NCBI GenBank assembly: GCA_023453795.1
Contig: JAEXSP010000032.1
Span: 1 to 64,000, forward strand
Source: Bacillota bacterium
GTDB taxonomy: Bacteria > Bacillota > Clostridia > Acetivibrionales > JAEXSP01
Direction of reading: 5' to 3'
Length of the DNA stretch: 64,000 nt
Below the pieces are notes generated by a model that did no database searches, had not been told where the DNA came from, and saw only the letters and a list, made by a program, of their open reading frames with translations. Shown here piece by piece: positions 10,442 through 19,460 of the stretch. Both the position numbers and the translations under genes were made by a program. Position 1 is the stretch's first letter, and each line of letters opens with the position of its first letter.

Positions 10442-11797
10442 ATGAATGTAGTTGTTTTAAATGGAAGTCCAAAAGAAGAAAGTGTTACTATACAGTATAT
10501 TAAGTATATTCAAATCCATTTTGCAGAAGTTGATTTAAAGATTTTTAATATAGCAAAGGATATTAATAAGCTCCATAATGAATTTGAATATTTTAGTGAA
10601 ATAATAAGAAGTATAGAACTAAGTGATGGAGTTATATGGGCATTTCCAACATATATTATGATGATTCCATCACAACTGAAAAGTTTTATAGAGATGATTT
10701 TTGAGAATAAAGTAGAATTTGCTTTTAATAATAAATATTCTGCTGCCCTAACAACATCTATTCACTTCTTTGATAAAACAGCTTGCAATTACATTAACGG
10801 AATATGTGATGATCTTAATATGAACTATATTGATGAATTTACAGCAGGAATCAATGACCTTACAGAACCAGAGAAACAAAGAAATCTTTTAAACTTTGCA
10901 GAATACTTTTTTAATTCTATAAAAAATAAAGTAATTACTCCAAAGAATAATTCTGCTATTATCCCACAAATCTCATCATATACCCCCCGATTTATTGATA
11001 ATGTACCAAAAAAAAATAATCATAAGGTAGTTCTATTAACCGATGAAGCAAATACGGAATCAAATTTAAGCAAAATGATAAATGTTTTTGAAAAATTACT
11101 TCCATATAACTTGATTATCAAAGATATAAACAAAATCAATATAAAAGGCGGTTGTATTGGATGCCTAAATTGTAGTTATGATAATAAATGCGTATTTAAT
11201 GATGACGTTAAGAAATTTATTCAAGAGACTATTGCGGATGCAGATGCAGTAATATTGGCTGGGACAATAAGGGATAGGTATCTTTCCTCAAGATGGAAGA
11301 TGTTTTTCGATCGATCATTTGCATTTGGACATATACCAGTAATTGCGGGAAAATGCACAGGCTTCATTATTTCAGGACCATTAAGACAAATTCCCAATTT
11401 ACGTTTAATATTTGAAGCTTATGCCCAGAATAACTTTGGATTTGTAACGGATGAAAGCGATTCATCTGAAAAGATTACTCTACTTTTAGATAGTCTAGCA
11501 AAAAAGTTAGTTTGGTCTGTTGAAAGCAATTATAGAAAACCTGAATCATTTTTGGGACTGAGTTCCCATTTGATTTTTAGGGATCTAATTTATAGGAATA
11601 AAGGTGTATTTGCAGCAGATCACTTTTTATTCAAAAAGAACAAACTTTATGATTATCCTTACAAAAACGTCAAAAAAAGGATTCTCAATATCGTTATTGG
11701 CATTCCGGCTATCCGAAGGAAGATTCAGAAACAAATAATTAAAGCAATGGTAAAGCCATTAAAGGAAGTATTAAAGGATAGTGTCAATAGCAAATAA
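10442..11797 (+). CDS. Two-domain flavodoxin-fold iron-sulfur flavoprotein
   Basis: 451 aa with two flavodoxin-like halves. The N half begins VVVLNGSPKEES, the usual FMN phosphate loop of NADPH-dependent FMN reductases. The C half starts near residue 200 and carries C238, C241, C244 and C250 in a CX2CX2CX5C pattern, the compact cysteine motif known from iron-sulfur flavoprotein (Isf), which binds a 4Fe-4S cluster. It is probably an electron carrier or reductase. ATG 10442 is chosen because the fold starts there and GAGAGG precedes it. The 197-base gap before it is the longest in the operon. What it reduces (a double bond or keto group of the lipid) is unknown. Confidence 0.8.
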   Translation: MNVVVLNGSPKEESVTIQYIKYIQIHFAEVDLKIFNIAKDINKLHNEFEYFSEIIRSIELSDGVIWAFPTYIMMIPSQLKSFIEMIFENKVEFAFNNKYSAALTTSIHFFDKTACNYINGICDDLNMNYIDEFTAGINDLTEPEKQRNLLNFAEYFFNSIKNKVITPKNNSAIIPQISSYTPRFIDNVPKKNNHKVVLLTDEANTESNLSKMINVFEKLLPYNLIIKDINKINIKGGCIGCLNCSYDNKCVFNDDVKKFIQETIADADAVILAGTIRDRYLSSRWKMFFDRSFAFGHIPVIAGKCTGFIISGPLRQIPNLRLIFEAYAQNNFGFVTDESDSSEKITLLLDSLAKKLVWSVESNYRKPESFLGLSSHLIFRDLIYRNKGVFAADHFLFKKNKLYDYPYKNVKKRILNIVIGIPAIRRKIQKQIIKAMVKPLKEVLKDSVNSK

Positions 11798-11857
11798 GAA
11801 TATATACTTTTTGATTTTTTAATTTATTAATATTTACAAAATGGAGTTTTAGGCTAT

Positions 11858-12340
11858 ATGTTGTTTACAATTTTTCTTTATGTATTTGTAATTTTTACGC
11901 TGCTGTTATCCTTTGCAAAAGATAAGGAAAGGACTCTAAACGTATTAAAGCGTGCGGGCAAGACAATTAATAATATTATGCCACAATGTATTATGGTTTT
12001 GATGCTGGTTGTTCCTTTTTTATCCATTATTGATAAAAAAATAATACTTGAAATAATGGGAAAGGACTCCGGAATATTAGGGATTTTATTTTCCGGTGTT
12101 TTTGGTGCAATAGCATACATACCGGCAATGATTGCTTTTCCCTTAAGCTTACAACTTCTTAATTTAGGGGCTGGTTATTCACAAATAACTATGTTTGCGA
12201 CTACTTTATCAATGGTTGGAGTTGCCACTCTGCCAATGGAGCTTAAATATTATGGGAAAAAATTATGTTTAAAGAGAAATATATATGGATTTATATATGC
12301 TTTTATACTTTCCTATATAATATCTTTTATTTTTAAATAG
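11858..12340 (+). CDS. Half-permease, YraQ/ArsP-like membrane protein (first of a pair)
   Basis: 160 aa, about four transmembrane segments. A glycine-rich GAIAYIPAMIAFPLSL segment near the middle resembles the repeated core of the predicted permease family that includes ArsP and YraQ (DUF318). It is about half the length of those permeases and is followed 11 bases later by a matching partner, so the two probably assemble into one transporter. Possible substrates are the operon product or an intermediate. The family assignment is from visual resemblance only. Confidence 0.6.
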   Translation: MLFTIFLYVFVIFTLLLSFAKDKERTLNVLKRAGKTINNIMPQCIMVLMLVVPFLSIIDKKIILEIMGKDSGILGILFSGVFGAIAYIPAMIAFPLSLQLLNLGAGYSQITMFATTLSMVGVATLPMELKYYGKKLCLKRNIYGFIYAFILSYIISFIFK

Positions 12341-12351
12341 GATGGCTTAGT

Positions 12352-12888
12352 ATGAAACCTTTATTTAAAGCTGTAGGGAAATATAAGTTCGTTTTAATTC
12401 TTTTTGCAGTATATGTAATTGCTTTCAATTTTTTTCCGGAAGTTAGACAAAAAATTACTTCTATTAGTTATATGGATTTTATATTTGTTATTATAATATT
12501 TCCGCCGGTTTTTATTTTAGTTAGTCTTGCTGAAGAGTGGATTAACAGAGATCTAATGGTAAAGTTGATGGGAAATGGAACGGGGGTATATGGAAATGTA
12601 ATAGCATTTTTGTTAGGAAGTTTCGGAATGGGAGCAATTTATGTGGCATTTCCAATAGCAATCGTTTTAGCTAAAAAAGGGGTAAGCTTTAGGAATATGT
12701 ATATTTTTCTTGGTGCGTGGTCTACGACAAGAGTTCAGCAGTTACTTTATGAAGTAAGCAGTTTGGGAATAAAATATACAGCAATTCGATTATCAATTAA
12801 TTTCTTCGGGATTTTATTGATGGGAGTTTTAATTGATAAAACAACATCTTCTGAAGAAAAGAATGAACTAATAAATAGAATCGTATAG
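12352..12888 (+). CDS. Half-permease, YraQ/ArsP-like membrane protein (second of a pair)
   Basis: 178 aa with about four or five transmembrane segments. The core GSFGMGAIYVAFPIAIVLAKKG mirrors the GxxGAxxxxPxxxxxxLxxxG pattern of the preceding gene, indicating two homologous halves encoded separately. The start is an ATG just after the upstream stop, so translation is probably coupled. Function as a transporter is inferred. Confidence 0.6.
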   Translation: MKPLFKAVGKYKFVLILFAVYVIAFNFFPEVRQKITSISYMDFIFVIIIFPPVFILVSLAEEWINRDLMVKLMGNGTGVYGNVIAFLLGSFGMGAIYVAFPIAIVLAKKGVSFRNMYIFLGAWSTTRVQQLLYEVSSLGIKYTAIRLSINFFGILLMGVLIDKTTSSEEKNELINRIV

Positions 12889-12899
12889 TTTTGTTAATT

Positions 12900-13055
12900 T
12901 TGTTTGACAAATGGATAAAATATGGAAATTCCTTACTTGATTTAAAATATAAAGAGTCGTCAAAAGAAAATGAATTATATTTGATGGATACCAGACAAGC
13001 TCAAGTAGCGATAGGACCTGTATCTATTGCTTTGGCACAGTCGTTATATAAATGA
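12900..13055 (+). pseudogene. Short possible gene remnant
   Basis: An open frame of about 50 codons (possible TTG starts at 12891 or 12900) ends at TGA 13053-13055. Its last residues, LYLMDTRQAQVAIGPV, look protein-like. No good ribosome site or ATG is present. It may be the 3' end of a lost gene or chance coding. I cannot assign a family. Confidence 0.25.
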
Positions 13056-13080
13056 AATAAGTATGAAGGGGATTAACTGT

Positions 13081-15840
13081 ATGGAAAGCAATATTGTTAA
13101 CAGCAAGAGGCTAGTTGTTGAAGAGTATTTTAAATCAAATGAAATTATCGTGAGTAAATTTTTTGAAGAACAGCGTAAAATGTTTGAAATGCAGCAAGAT
13201 AACATTTTAGAAGCCGATAGAACTAAAATATTTCTCCACCTTATGAAACTCAATGAAGACATTGTTCAAAGTGCTTTTGATGCACAGAAGTATGGGTTGT
13301 CCTATCTGTTGGAAGATAAACAAAACATTGGCTCAAATGAGCTATTGACTACCATAAAGGATGAACATAGTCTTGAAAGTCAAGGAGTTGAAATTAGGGA
13401 AGAGATTAAGAAACCGGAGCAGGAAGATATACAGTCATCCCGTTTTGGGCTGGAGAATTGGCTGAAAACGGAGATTTCAAAGATTACAGGTTTCCCATAT
13501 GACAGAATCTCAGGAACCATGAAGTTTGAAGAGGACTTGGGATTAGTCTCAATAGACATGGTAGAAATGTTTTCCCACTTTATGGAAGAGTTCCCGGATC
13601 TTAATAGAGATGTAAATGACCTTATCGCTGCCACTAGTGTTGATGAATTACTGGATATTATGGCTTTAGAAGAAAAGCTGGAAATGGTTAACCGTGAAAT
13701 ATTAGAAAAATGGCTTATAAATGAGCTGTCAAAAATCACTGGTTTTCCAAGTGAAAGAATTTCTGGAGCAATGAAATTTGAAGAGGATTTAGGACTTGTA
13801 TCAATAGATATGGTGGAATTGTTTTATAAGCTTTCTGAAAAATTTCCGGAACTTAATAAAGACCTGAACGATATTATTGGTGTTGCCAGTATAGATGAAT
13901 TTCTGGATATTATGTTACAAGATGATAGTAAGGGGAAAGATGAGTTACATATTGATGGTACTGATGACTTAGGAGAAAAAGAAAACAATGAAAACAATGA
14001 TGCAAGTAAATTGATTTCTGAGCTTAAAAAAACTATATCTAATATATCAAATGTACCATTAGACAAAATAACACTTGAGGAAGACTTTGACAATTTAAAT
14101 ATAAATATCTTTTCACTAGAAGACATTTATGATGAATTATTGTCTAAGTATAATAATTACAATTTATTCAAGCAAGAAATATTGAATGCAGCCAATCTAG
14201 AACAAGTAGAAAAACTACTTAGTTATTTTATTCCAACATTTATAGAGCAAAAAAAAGAAAATATTATCGCTAGTGAAACTGATTGTTTGGCTGAAATAAA
14301 TAGGTATGCTTTTAATTATGAAAAGATGGATGCAAGTGCAGACTACAGTTTGCCAAAGAACATTTTGGTTGTAGGTATAAAAAATGAAATGTTTCATTAC
14401 TTTACCAGACAGTTTAAGCAAAGCGAAATAAATGTAATAGAGGTCAATATAACTGAAACTGGCTGGAAAACTGAACAAATGGGTTCTGAAACAATTGGCT
14501 TTGATGATGTGACTAAATTTCAAGAATATTTAAAATCATATCTCGATGATTCCGGTAATTTACCTTCTTTGGTTTTCCTGGCAACGGACAGTAAGGATGT
14601 TTTAGAAGGTGCAAAGTATTCTAAATGGAATGTAAAAATAGATCAATCAGCTGTTGCGCTATTTGCTATTACCAGCATATATAATCAAGCAAAAGAAAGT
14701 AAAACAATTAAAAACTTTGTGTCTGTTATAGGGCAAAGCAATTCTTGCCCGATTTCTTCAACAACACGCGGGTTAGCAAGAACAATGGCGCATGATTTAA
14801 AAAATAAGTATCATGTACGTTCAATATGGCTTGAAGAGGATTACAAATTAATTCCGATAAAAAGCATCTATTATGCTTTGTCTCAGGGATCTAGCAATCA
14901 TGATATTTTTATAAACTCAAATGATATAAAAGTAAGAACGTTGTGTTTTCCGAGATTTGAAGAAGCCGCAAAAAAAACTGTTGAAATAAATCCGTCATCA
15001 GTAATAGTTGTGTTCGGCGGTGGGGCGGGTATAACCTCAGAAGTAGCTTGTGCAATGGCGGCAAAATACCAATGCAAAATAATAGTAGTAGGAAGGACTG
15101 TTTTTTCTACTGAATGCATCTATGAAGATATAAAAGATGATGCAGCTTTAAAGCAAAAGATTTTTAACGAATTATCTATGCAATTAAAAGGAGTTGAGTA
15201 TGTAACAAAAGATGTTTTAGAGAAAGAAACAAAAAGAGTATACAGACAGCGGTCTATACTTGATACAAAGAGACGTATTGAAAAAGCAGGAAGCCAATTT
15301 TTTTACTATTCGTGTGATATAGCAAAATATAGTGACTTGAATAATCTGCTAAAAACTATCCATGAGACTCACGGAAAAATTACCGGGATAATCCATGGTG
15401 CCGGGGAAGTTAATAGTCAAAGAAATAAAACAATAGATTCCTTTAGGAGAAACCTTTATATAAAGACTAGCTCATTCTTTACGCTTTATCATTTTTTTAA
15501 AGATTATCCACTTAAGTTTGCAATATTTTTTAGTTCTATATCGGCATATGCTGGTATACCAAAACTTTATGATTACTCAGCAAGCAATGAATTTGTTAAT
15601 GAATTCACATCATACTGGAATAATCAAGTTGATTACCCTGCGCTATCCATCATGTGGTCACTGTGGACTGAAACAGGTATAATGAAAAATTCAACGCAAG
15701 ATGTAGTAAAGCTTGGATTGAAAGGTATTTCTAATAAGCAAGGAATTGATTTATTCTTGAGGGAACTTGAGTATATTGATAAATCTCTTGATTGTGTACT
15801 TTTGACTCACGATACAATGTTGGATTTTTCAATGCCTTAA
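13081..15840 (+). CDS. ACP-ACP-ACP-KR protein, PUFA-synthase (PfaA)-like C-terminal part
   Basis: 919 aa. After an N-terminal helical region come two nearly identical carrier domains (about 123-200 and 207-285), each with DLGLVSIDMVE; the likely pantetheine serines are S157 and S241. A third, divergent carrier-like domain (about 315-385) keeps a serine, S345, in FSLED. A short-chain dehydrogenase KR domain follows (about 640-880), with GGGAGIT for NADPH and Y832 in YSASN. Tandem carriers followed by KR is the layout of PfaA and HglE synthases, but the KS and AT normally in front are absent; KS is in the next gene and AT could come from the first synthase. ATG 13081 is chosen for its GAAGGGGA site. 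Confidence 0.85.
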   Translation: MESNIVNSKRLVVEEYFKSNEIIVSKFFEEQRKMFEMQQDNILEADRTKIFLHLMKLNEDIVQSAFDAQKYGLSYLLEDKQNIGSNELLTTIKDEHSLESQGVEIREEIKKPEQEDIQSSRFGLENWLKTEISKITGFPYDRISGTMKFEEDLGLVSIDMVEMFSHFMEEFPDLNRDVNDLIAATSVDELLDIMALEEKLEMVNREILEKWLINELSKITGFPSERISGAMKFEEDLGLVSIDMVELFYKLSEKFPELNKDLNDIIGVASIDEFLDIMLQDDSKGKDELHIDGTDDLGEKENNENNDASKLISELKKTISNISNVPLDKITLEEDFDNLNINIFSLEDIYDELLSKYNNYNLFKQEILNAANLEQVEKLLSYFIPTFIEQKKENIIASETDCLAEINRYAFNYEKMDASADYSLPKNILVVGIKNEMFHYFTRQFKQSEINVIEVNITETGWKTEQMGSETIGFDDVTKFQEYLKSYLDDSGNLPSLVFLATDSKDVLEGAKYSKWNVKIDQSAVALFAITSIYNQAKESKTIKNFVSVIGQSNSCPISSTTRGLARTMAHDLKNKYHVRSIWLEEDYKLIPIKSIYYALSQGSSNHDIFINSNDIKVRTLCFPRFEEAAKKTVEINPSSVIVVFGGGAGITSEVACAMAAKYQCKIIVVGRTVFSTECIYEDIKDDAALKQKIFNELSMQLKGVEYVTKDVLEKETKRVYRQRSILDTKRRIEKAGSQFFYYSCDIAKYSDLNNLLKTIHETHGKITGIIHGAGEVNSQRNKTIDSFRRNLYIKTSSFFTLYHFFKDYPLKFAIFFSSISAYAGIPKLYDYSASNEFVNEFTSYWNNQVDYPALSIMWSLWTETGIMKNSTQDVVKLGLKGISNKQGIDLFLRELEYIDKSLDCVLLTHDTMLDFSMP

Positions 15841-15865
15841 TTAGATTAGATGATAGGGGAATAAT

Positions 15866-18800
15866 ATGGAATACGCGATTACAGGTATAGCTGGTATTTT
15901 TCCAGGAGCGAGGAATATTGGTGAATATTGGGACAATATTTTGAACGCCAAGGTTGCTTCTGCTACCTCAATGGAAAAAATATGGGGAATACCCCGTAGA
16001 AAGTATATGGACTTCAATGATATAAAAAAAAGTATGATATATAATGACCTGGGCTTTTGTCTGCCAGATGATATGGAATTTTTAACTTTAGCTGATTCTG
16101 GGCGTCAGGTTTCTGTTGCAAAAGAGGTGGTTAAAGAAATTTTCCGCCAGCTTAAAGAACAATCAAATGACTTTAACTTTAGCAAAACAGGTCTAGTACT
16201 AGGTACTTCCTGGACTGACGTTGATTATTTTAATAAAGATATTGAGTTGATGTTGGGGAAGTCACCTACTGATATAAGAGGAGATATATATACTTCAGAT
16301 AAACAAATAAGTGCAATTGCGGACTCTTTAGGAATTGGCGGTCCCTGCTTTGCTGTTGATGCAGCATGTGCTTCATCACTGTATGCTTTGGATAGCGGTA
16401 TGGGGTTAATTAAGAATGGATTAGCGGACTCTGCAATTATAATGGGATTAAATGTTTCTATACCATATTTCCTTTATGTTGGTTTTTCAAAGCTGAATGC
16501 TTTATCTTTCAATAATGAAATAATTCCTTTCTCAAAGGATGCATCCGGTATAATGTTGGGTGAAGGCGCAGGTGCAGTAATGGTAGAACCAATCGAAAAA
16601 GCACAAGAAGCTGGCCATAAAATACTTGCTGTAATAAAATCGATTGGGTTATCTTCTGACGGGGAAGAAAGATCGCCTTTTGCGCCAGGCTATAATGGAC
16701 AAATAGCAGCCTTATCAAGAGCATATAGCAATTTGGAAGAGATAAATGTTAATTATATAGAAGCACATGGAACTGCAACTAAAATTGGAGATGAGACTGA
16801 ATTAAAAGCACTAACAGATTTTTTTGGTAATTTAAAGCATGGTAAACAGATACCACTTGGTTCCGTAAAATCTCTAATAGGTCATGGACTGGCTGCCTCA
16901 GGTATTGCATCAATTATTAAAGCTGTTTTAATTATTAACAGAGGCATTATCCCGCCACATATTCCAGTTCAGTCGAATACTTTGTTAGAAAATGCATGTT
17001 TATATTTACCAGATAAAGCGAAGAAAATAAATAATGATTGTTTGGAAATTAACGTTGGTATTAGCTCTTTTGGTTTCGGAGGAGCAAATTCTCATTTAGT
17101 ATTAAGCTCATTTAGTAAATCCGAATACAAAAATATCTCAATAAAACCAAGCAAGGATAATAACGAGGCTAATATTTTAAAAGAACCTCTAGCAATTCTG
17201 GATTTTGGATATGATAGCAGCAATGACACTGAGTCACTGCCGGTTTTTGACTCAAGTAGATTTACACAATTTCCATTTAACAGATTTCAATTAGTAAATG
17301 ATTTAAACTACCTTGAGAAAGATAATGTTATTGGGAACTTTTTTCCTGACTCAGTTACCATTGAGGCACTTGGATTAAAAATGGGACCAAATGCTTTAAA
17401 AAAAATAGATCCCTTTCAGGCTTTAGTAATACATACAATTAATGTAATGTTGAGCAGAAATGATTTTTTAAAAAACACAAAAGATACAGGAATTGTTTTA
17501 TGTAATAACATAAGTGGTTTGATGTCTCTCCGACAATTTCGCAGGGTGTATTTTTTATTAAACAAGGAAAAGATAGATGGATTAGAGCTAAGTGAAGAAA
17601 TGAATAGCTTTTTAAAAAGTGAAGTAAGTTTCGAGGAGATTACCTCCACAATTCCTGCAATGTTGTCTGGATATCCAGCTAGGCACTTTAACATTCAAGG
17701 GTTTCATCAGACCATATCAGGTGGTGAAACCACATTTCTTCAGTTGCTTTTAATGGCACAGTACTGGCTGGAGGCACATTGTAAAAATCTTATTATTGGT
17801 GCTGGGCATATAATAAAAAGTCCTGCAGATATTATGTCATATCAAAAAAATGCAAATGTGTTGCCTCCAATTTATGAAGGTTTTTCTGCTTTTATATTAA
17901 AAAAGATTTCTGATATAAAAGAAAGTGATAAAGACATACTTGGATATATACCAGCAATTATTTTAGGCTCAAATGTCAATAACTTTGAAGGTGCATGTAA
18001 AGCTGCAAAAATTGATCCTGTATCTGTTAAAACGGTGGAGACATGTCAGGTAAACCTATCTGCATTATCTAAGGATTTTTCAGAGTCTGAAAATACATCA
18101 AAGCTACTTTCGGTTTATATGGCTGAGGCAACAGGGACTATTGAGTTTATGAGACTACTTAAATCAAACAGTAAAATGTCATGTCTTCAATTTATGGATA
18201 ATGACAAATTAATAGCTGCTGTTTTCTTCGTAAAGGAAAAAGGCTTTAAAGCAGAAGGATATAAAATACAACTTCCAACAGAAATTTGCTTTAGTACCCC
18301 TAAAAAGGTTAAAAAAGAAAACCCAATTATAATAAAGTCAGAAACATCAGACCTTGACTCAAACAGAAAAAAACCAAATTTAAGTATTGAAGAAATTTCT
18401 TTAGTACATGACAATATATCCTCAATTGTTTTAAATTACCTGGAGCATCAAAAGAAGCTAATACAGGCATTGTCAAAATCTAAAACAAATATAAGTACAC
18501 GAGACAATGTTTTGATTACTGAAAATAATATAGAAAAATGCTTCAGGGATTTATATATAAATCCGCAAAATATAGTTATCTCTAATATACGTTTCAATAT
18601 TACAAAAGAGTCATGTGAAAGCTTGCTTGTTGTAGATCAAAGACATAACTATTTTTTTGACCATGAGCTGGACCATGTACCGGGGTTTCTCATTTTAGAA
18701 GGTATTTTGCAATTAAATAAGATATATGTAATATCCAGATTAAACTTACAAAACTTTGATGAATACTATATAAATTCACTGGTAATTAATTTTAATAGGT

Positions 18801-19441
18801 TCTGTGAAAAGGATTCTCCAATAAGCCTTAAGTTAAAGGAGTTAACTAATGATGCAGGTAATGGGCTTATCCTGGAATGTGAAGTTATACAGAATGAAAA
18901 TGTTATATGTTCTGCCACTGTTGGAGTACGAAAGCTGAATTCTAAGCTTATAAGTGAAATGTCGAGGATTCATGATATATCACTAGCTAATCAAAAATAC
19001 GTCCACAAGGTTGATAAAAGAAACATAGTCGTCGAGGACGTAGAGGTAGATAAAGAAACTGAAAAATCCACATGTAGGTCTATAATACCGCCATATGATC
19101 ATGTTCTATATGACGGTAACGGTAAAGCCGCTTCCATCTTATATTTGTTAGAGGTTACAAGACAGTTTCTAGCGCAGATTTCCCATAAATTTGGGGTATC
19201 TTTTGATATGCAGCAGATATTAATCTCAATGAATATCCAGGTTAAACAACCTATTGATAAAAGGTCTACTCTTTATATTGAATGCGAAAAGCAGAAAACC
19301 ATAAAGTTAAATGACACTCTTTTATCAAACTTAAAAACTACCATTAAATGCAATGATATGATCATTGCTGAGACTATATATAAAGCCCAGGCTGTAAGTA
19401 AAGATGTTTATAATAAGCTTCGTTGGAAGAAATCTAAATAG
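15866..19441 (+). CDS. KS-CLF fused to two AfsA-like hotdog domains
   Basis: 1191 aa. The KS domain (about 1-410) has C168 in DAACASS, H301 and H340, so it should condense. A second thiolase-fold domain (about 495-795) lacks the cysteine and resembles a chain-length factor, as in PfaC. The C-terminus has two hotdog domains. The first (about 890-1035) carries FFDHELDHVPGFLILEG, the DHVPG signature of AfsA, the gamma-butyrolactone synthase that transfers beta-ketoacyl chains to dihydroxyacetone phosphate. The second (about 1045-1185) starts YVHKVDKRNIVVEDVEV and continues to YDHVLYDGNGK and LLEVTRQ, resembling the N-terminal half of AfsA. The halves are therefore in swapped order. Dehydratase activity, as in PfaC, is the alternative. 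Confidence 0.85.
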   Translation: MEYAITGIAGIFPGARNIGEYWDNILNAKVASATSMEKIWGIPRRKYMDFNDIKKSMIYNDLGFCLPDDMEFLTLADSGRQVSVAKEVVKEIFRQLKEQSNDFNFSKTGLVLGTSWTDVDYFNKDIELMLGKSPTDIRGDIYTSDKQISAIADSLGIGGPCFAVDAACASSLYALDSGMGLIKNGLADSAIIMGLNVSIPYFLYVGFSKLNALSFNNEIIPFSKDASGIMLGEGAGAVMVEPIEKAQEAGHKILAVIKSIGLSSDGEERSPFAPGYNGQIAALSRAYSNLEEINVNYIEAHGTATKIGDETELKALTDFFGNLKHGKQIPLGSVKSLIGHGLAASGIASIIKAVLIINRGIIPPHIPVQSNTLLENACLYLPDKAKKINNDCLEINVGISSFGFGGANSHLVLSSFSKSEYKNISIKPSKDNNEANILKEPLAILDFGYDSSNDTESLPVFDSSRFTQFPFNRFQLVNDLNYLEKDNVIGNFFPDSVTIEALGLKMGPNALKKIDPFQALVIHTINVMLSRNDFLKNTKDTGIVLCNNISGLMSLRQFRRVYFLLNKEKIDGLELSEEMNSFLKSEVSFEEITSTIPAMLSGYPARHFNIQGFHQTISGGETTFLQLLLMAQYWLEAHCKNLIIGAGHIIKSPADIMSYQKNANVLPPIYEGFSAFILKKISDIKESDKDILGYIPAIILGSNVNNFEGACKAAKIDPVSVKTVETCQVNLSALSKDFSESENTSKLLSVYMAEATGTIEFMRLLKSNSKMSCLQFMDNDKLIAAVFFVKEKGFKAEGYKIQLPTEICFSTPKKVKKENPIIIKSETSDLDSNRKKPNLSIEEISLVHDNISSIVLNYLEHQKKLIQALSKSKTNISTRDNVLITENNIEKCFRDLYINPQNIVISNIRFNITKESCESLLVVDQRHNYFFDHELDHVPGFLILEGILQLNKIYVISRLNLQNFDEYYINSLVINFNRFCEKDSPISLKLKELTNDAGNGLILECEVIQNENVICSATVGVRKLNSKLISEMSRIHDISLANQKYVHKVDKRNIVVEDVEVDKETEKSTCRSIIPPYDHVLYDGNGKAASILYLLEVTRQFLAQISHKFGVSFDMQQILISMNIQVKQPIDKRSTLYIECEKQKTIKLNDTLLSNLKTTIKCNDMIIAETIYKAQAVSKDVYNKLRWKKSK

Positions 19442-19460
19442 AAAGAATGTGAAATCAGAT

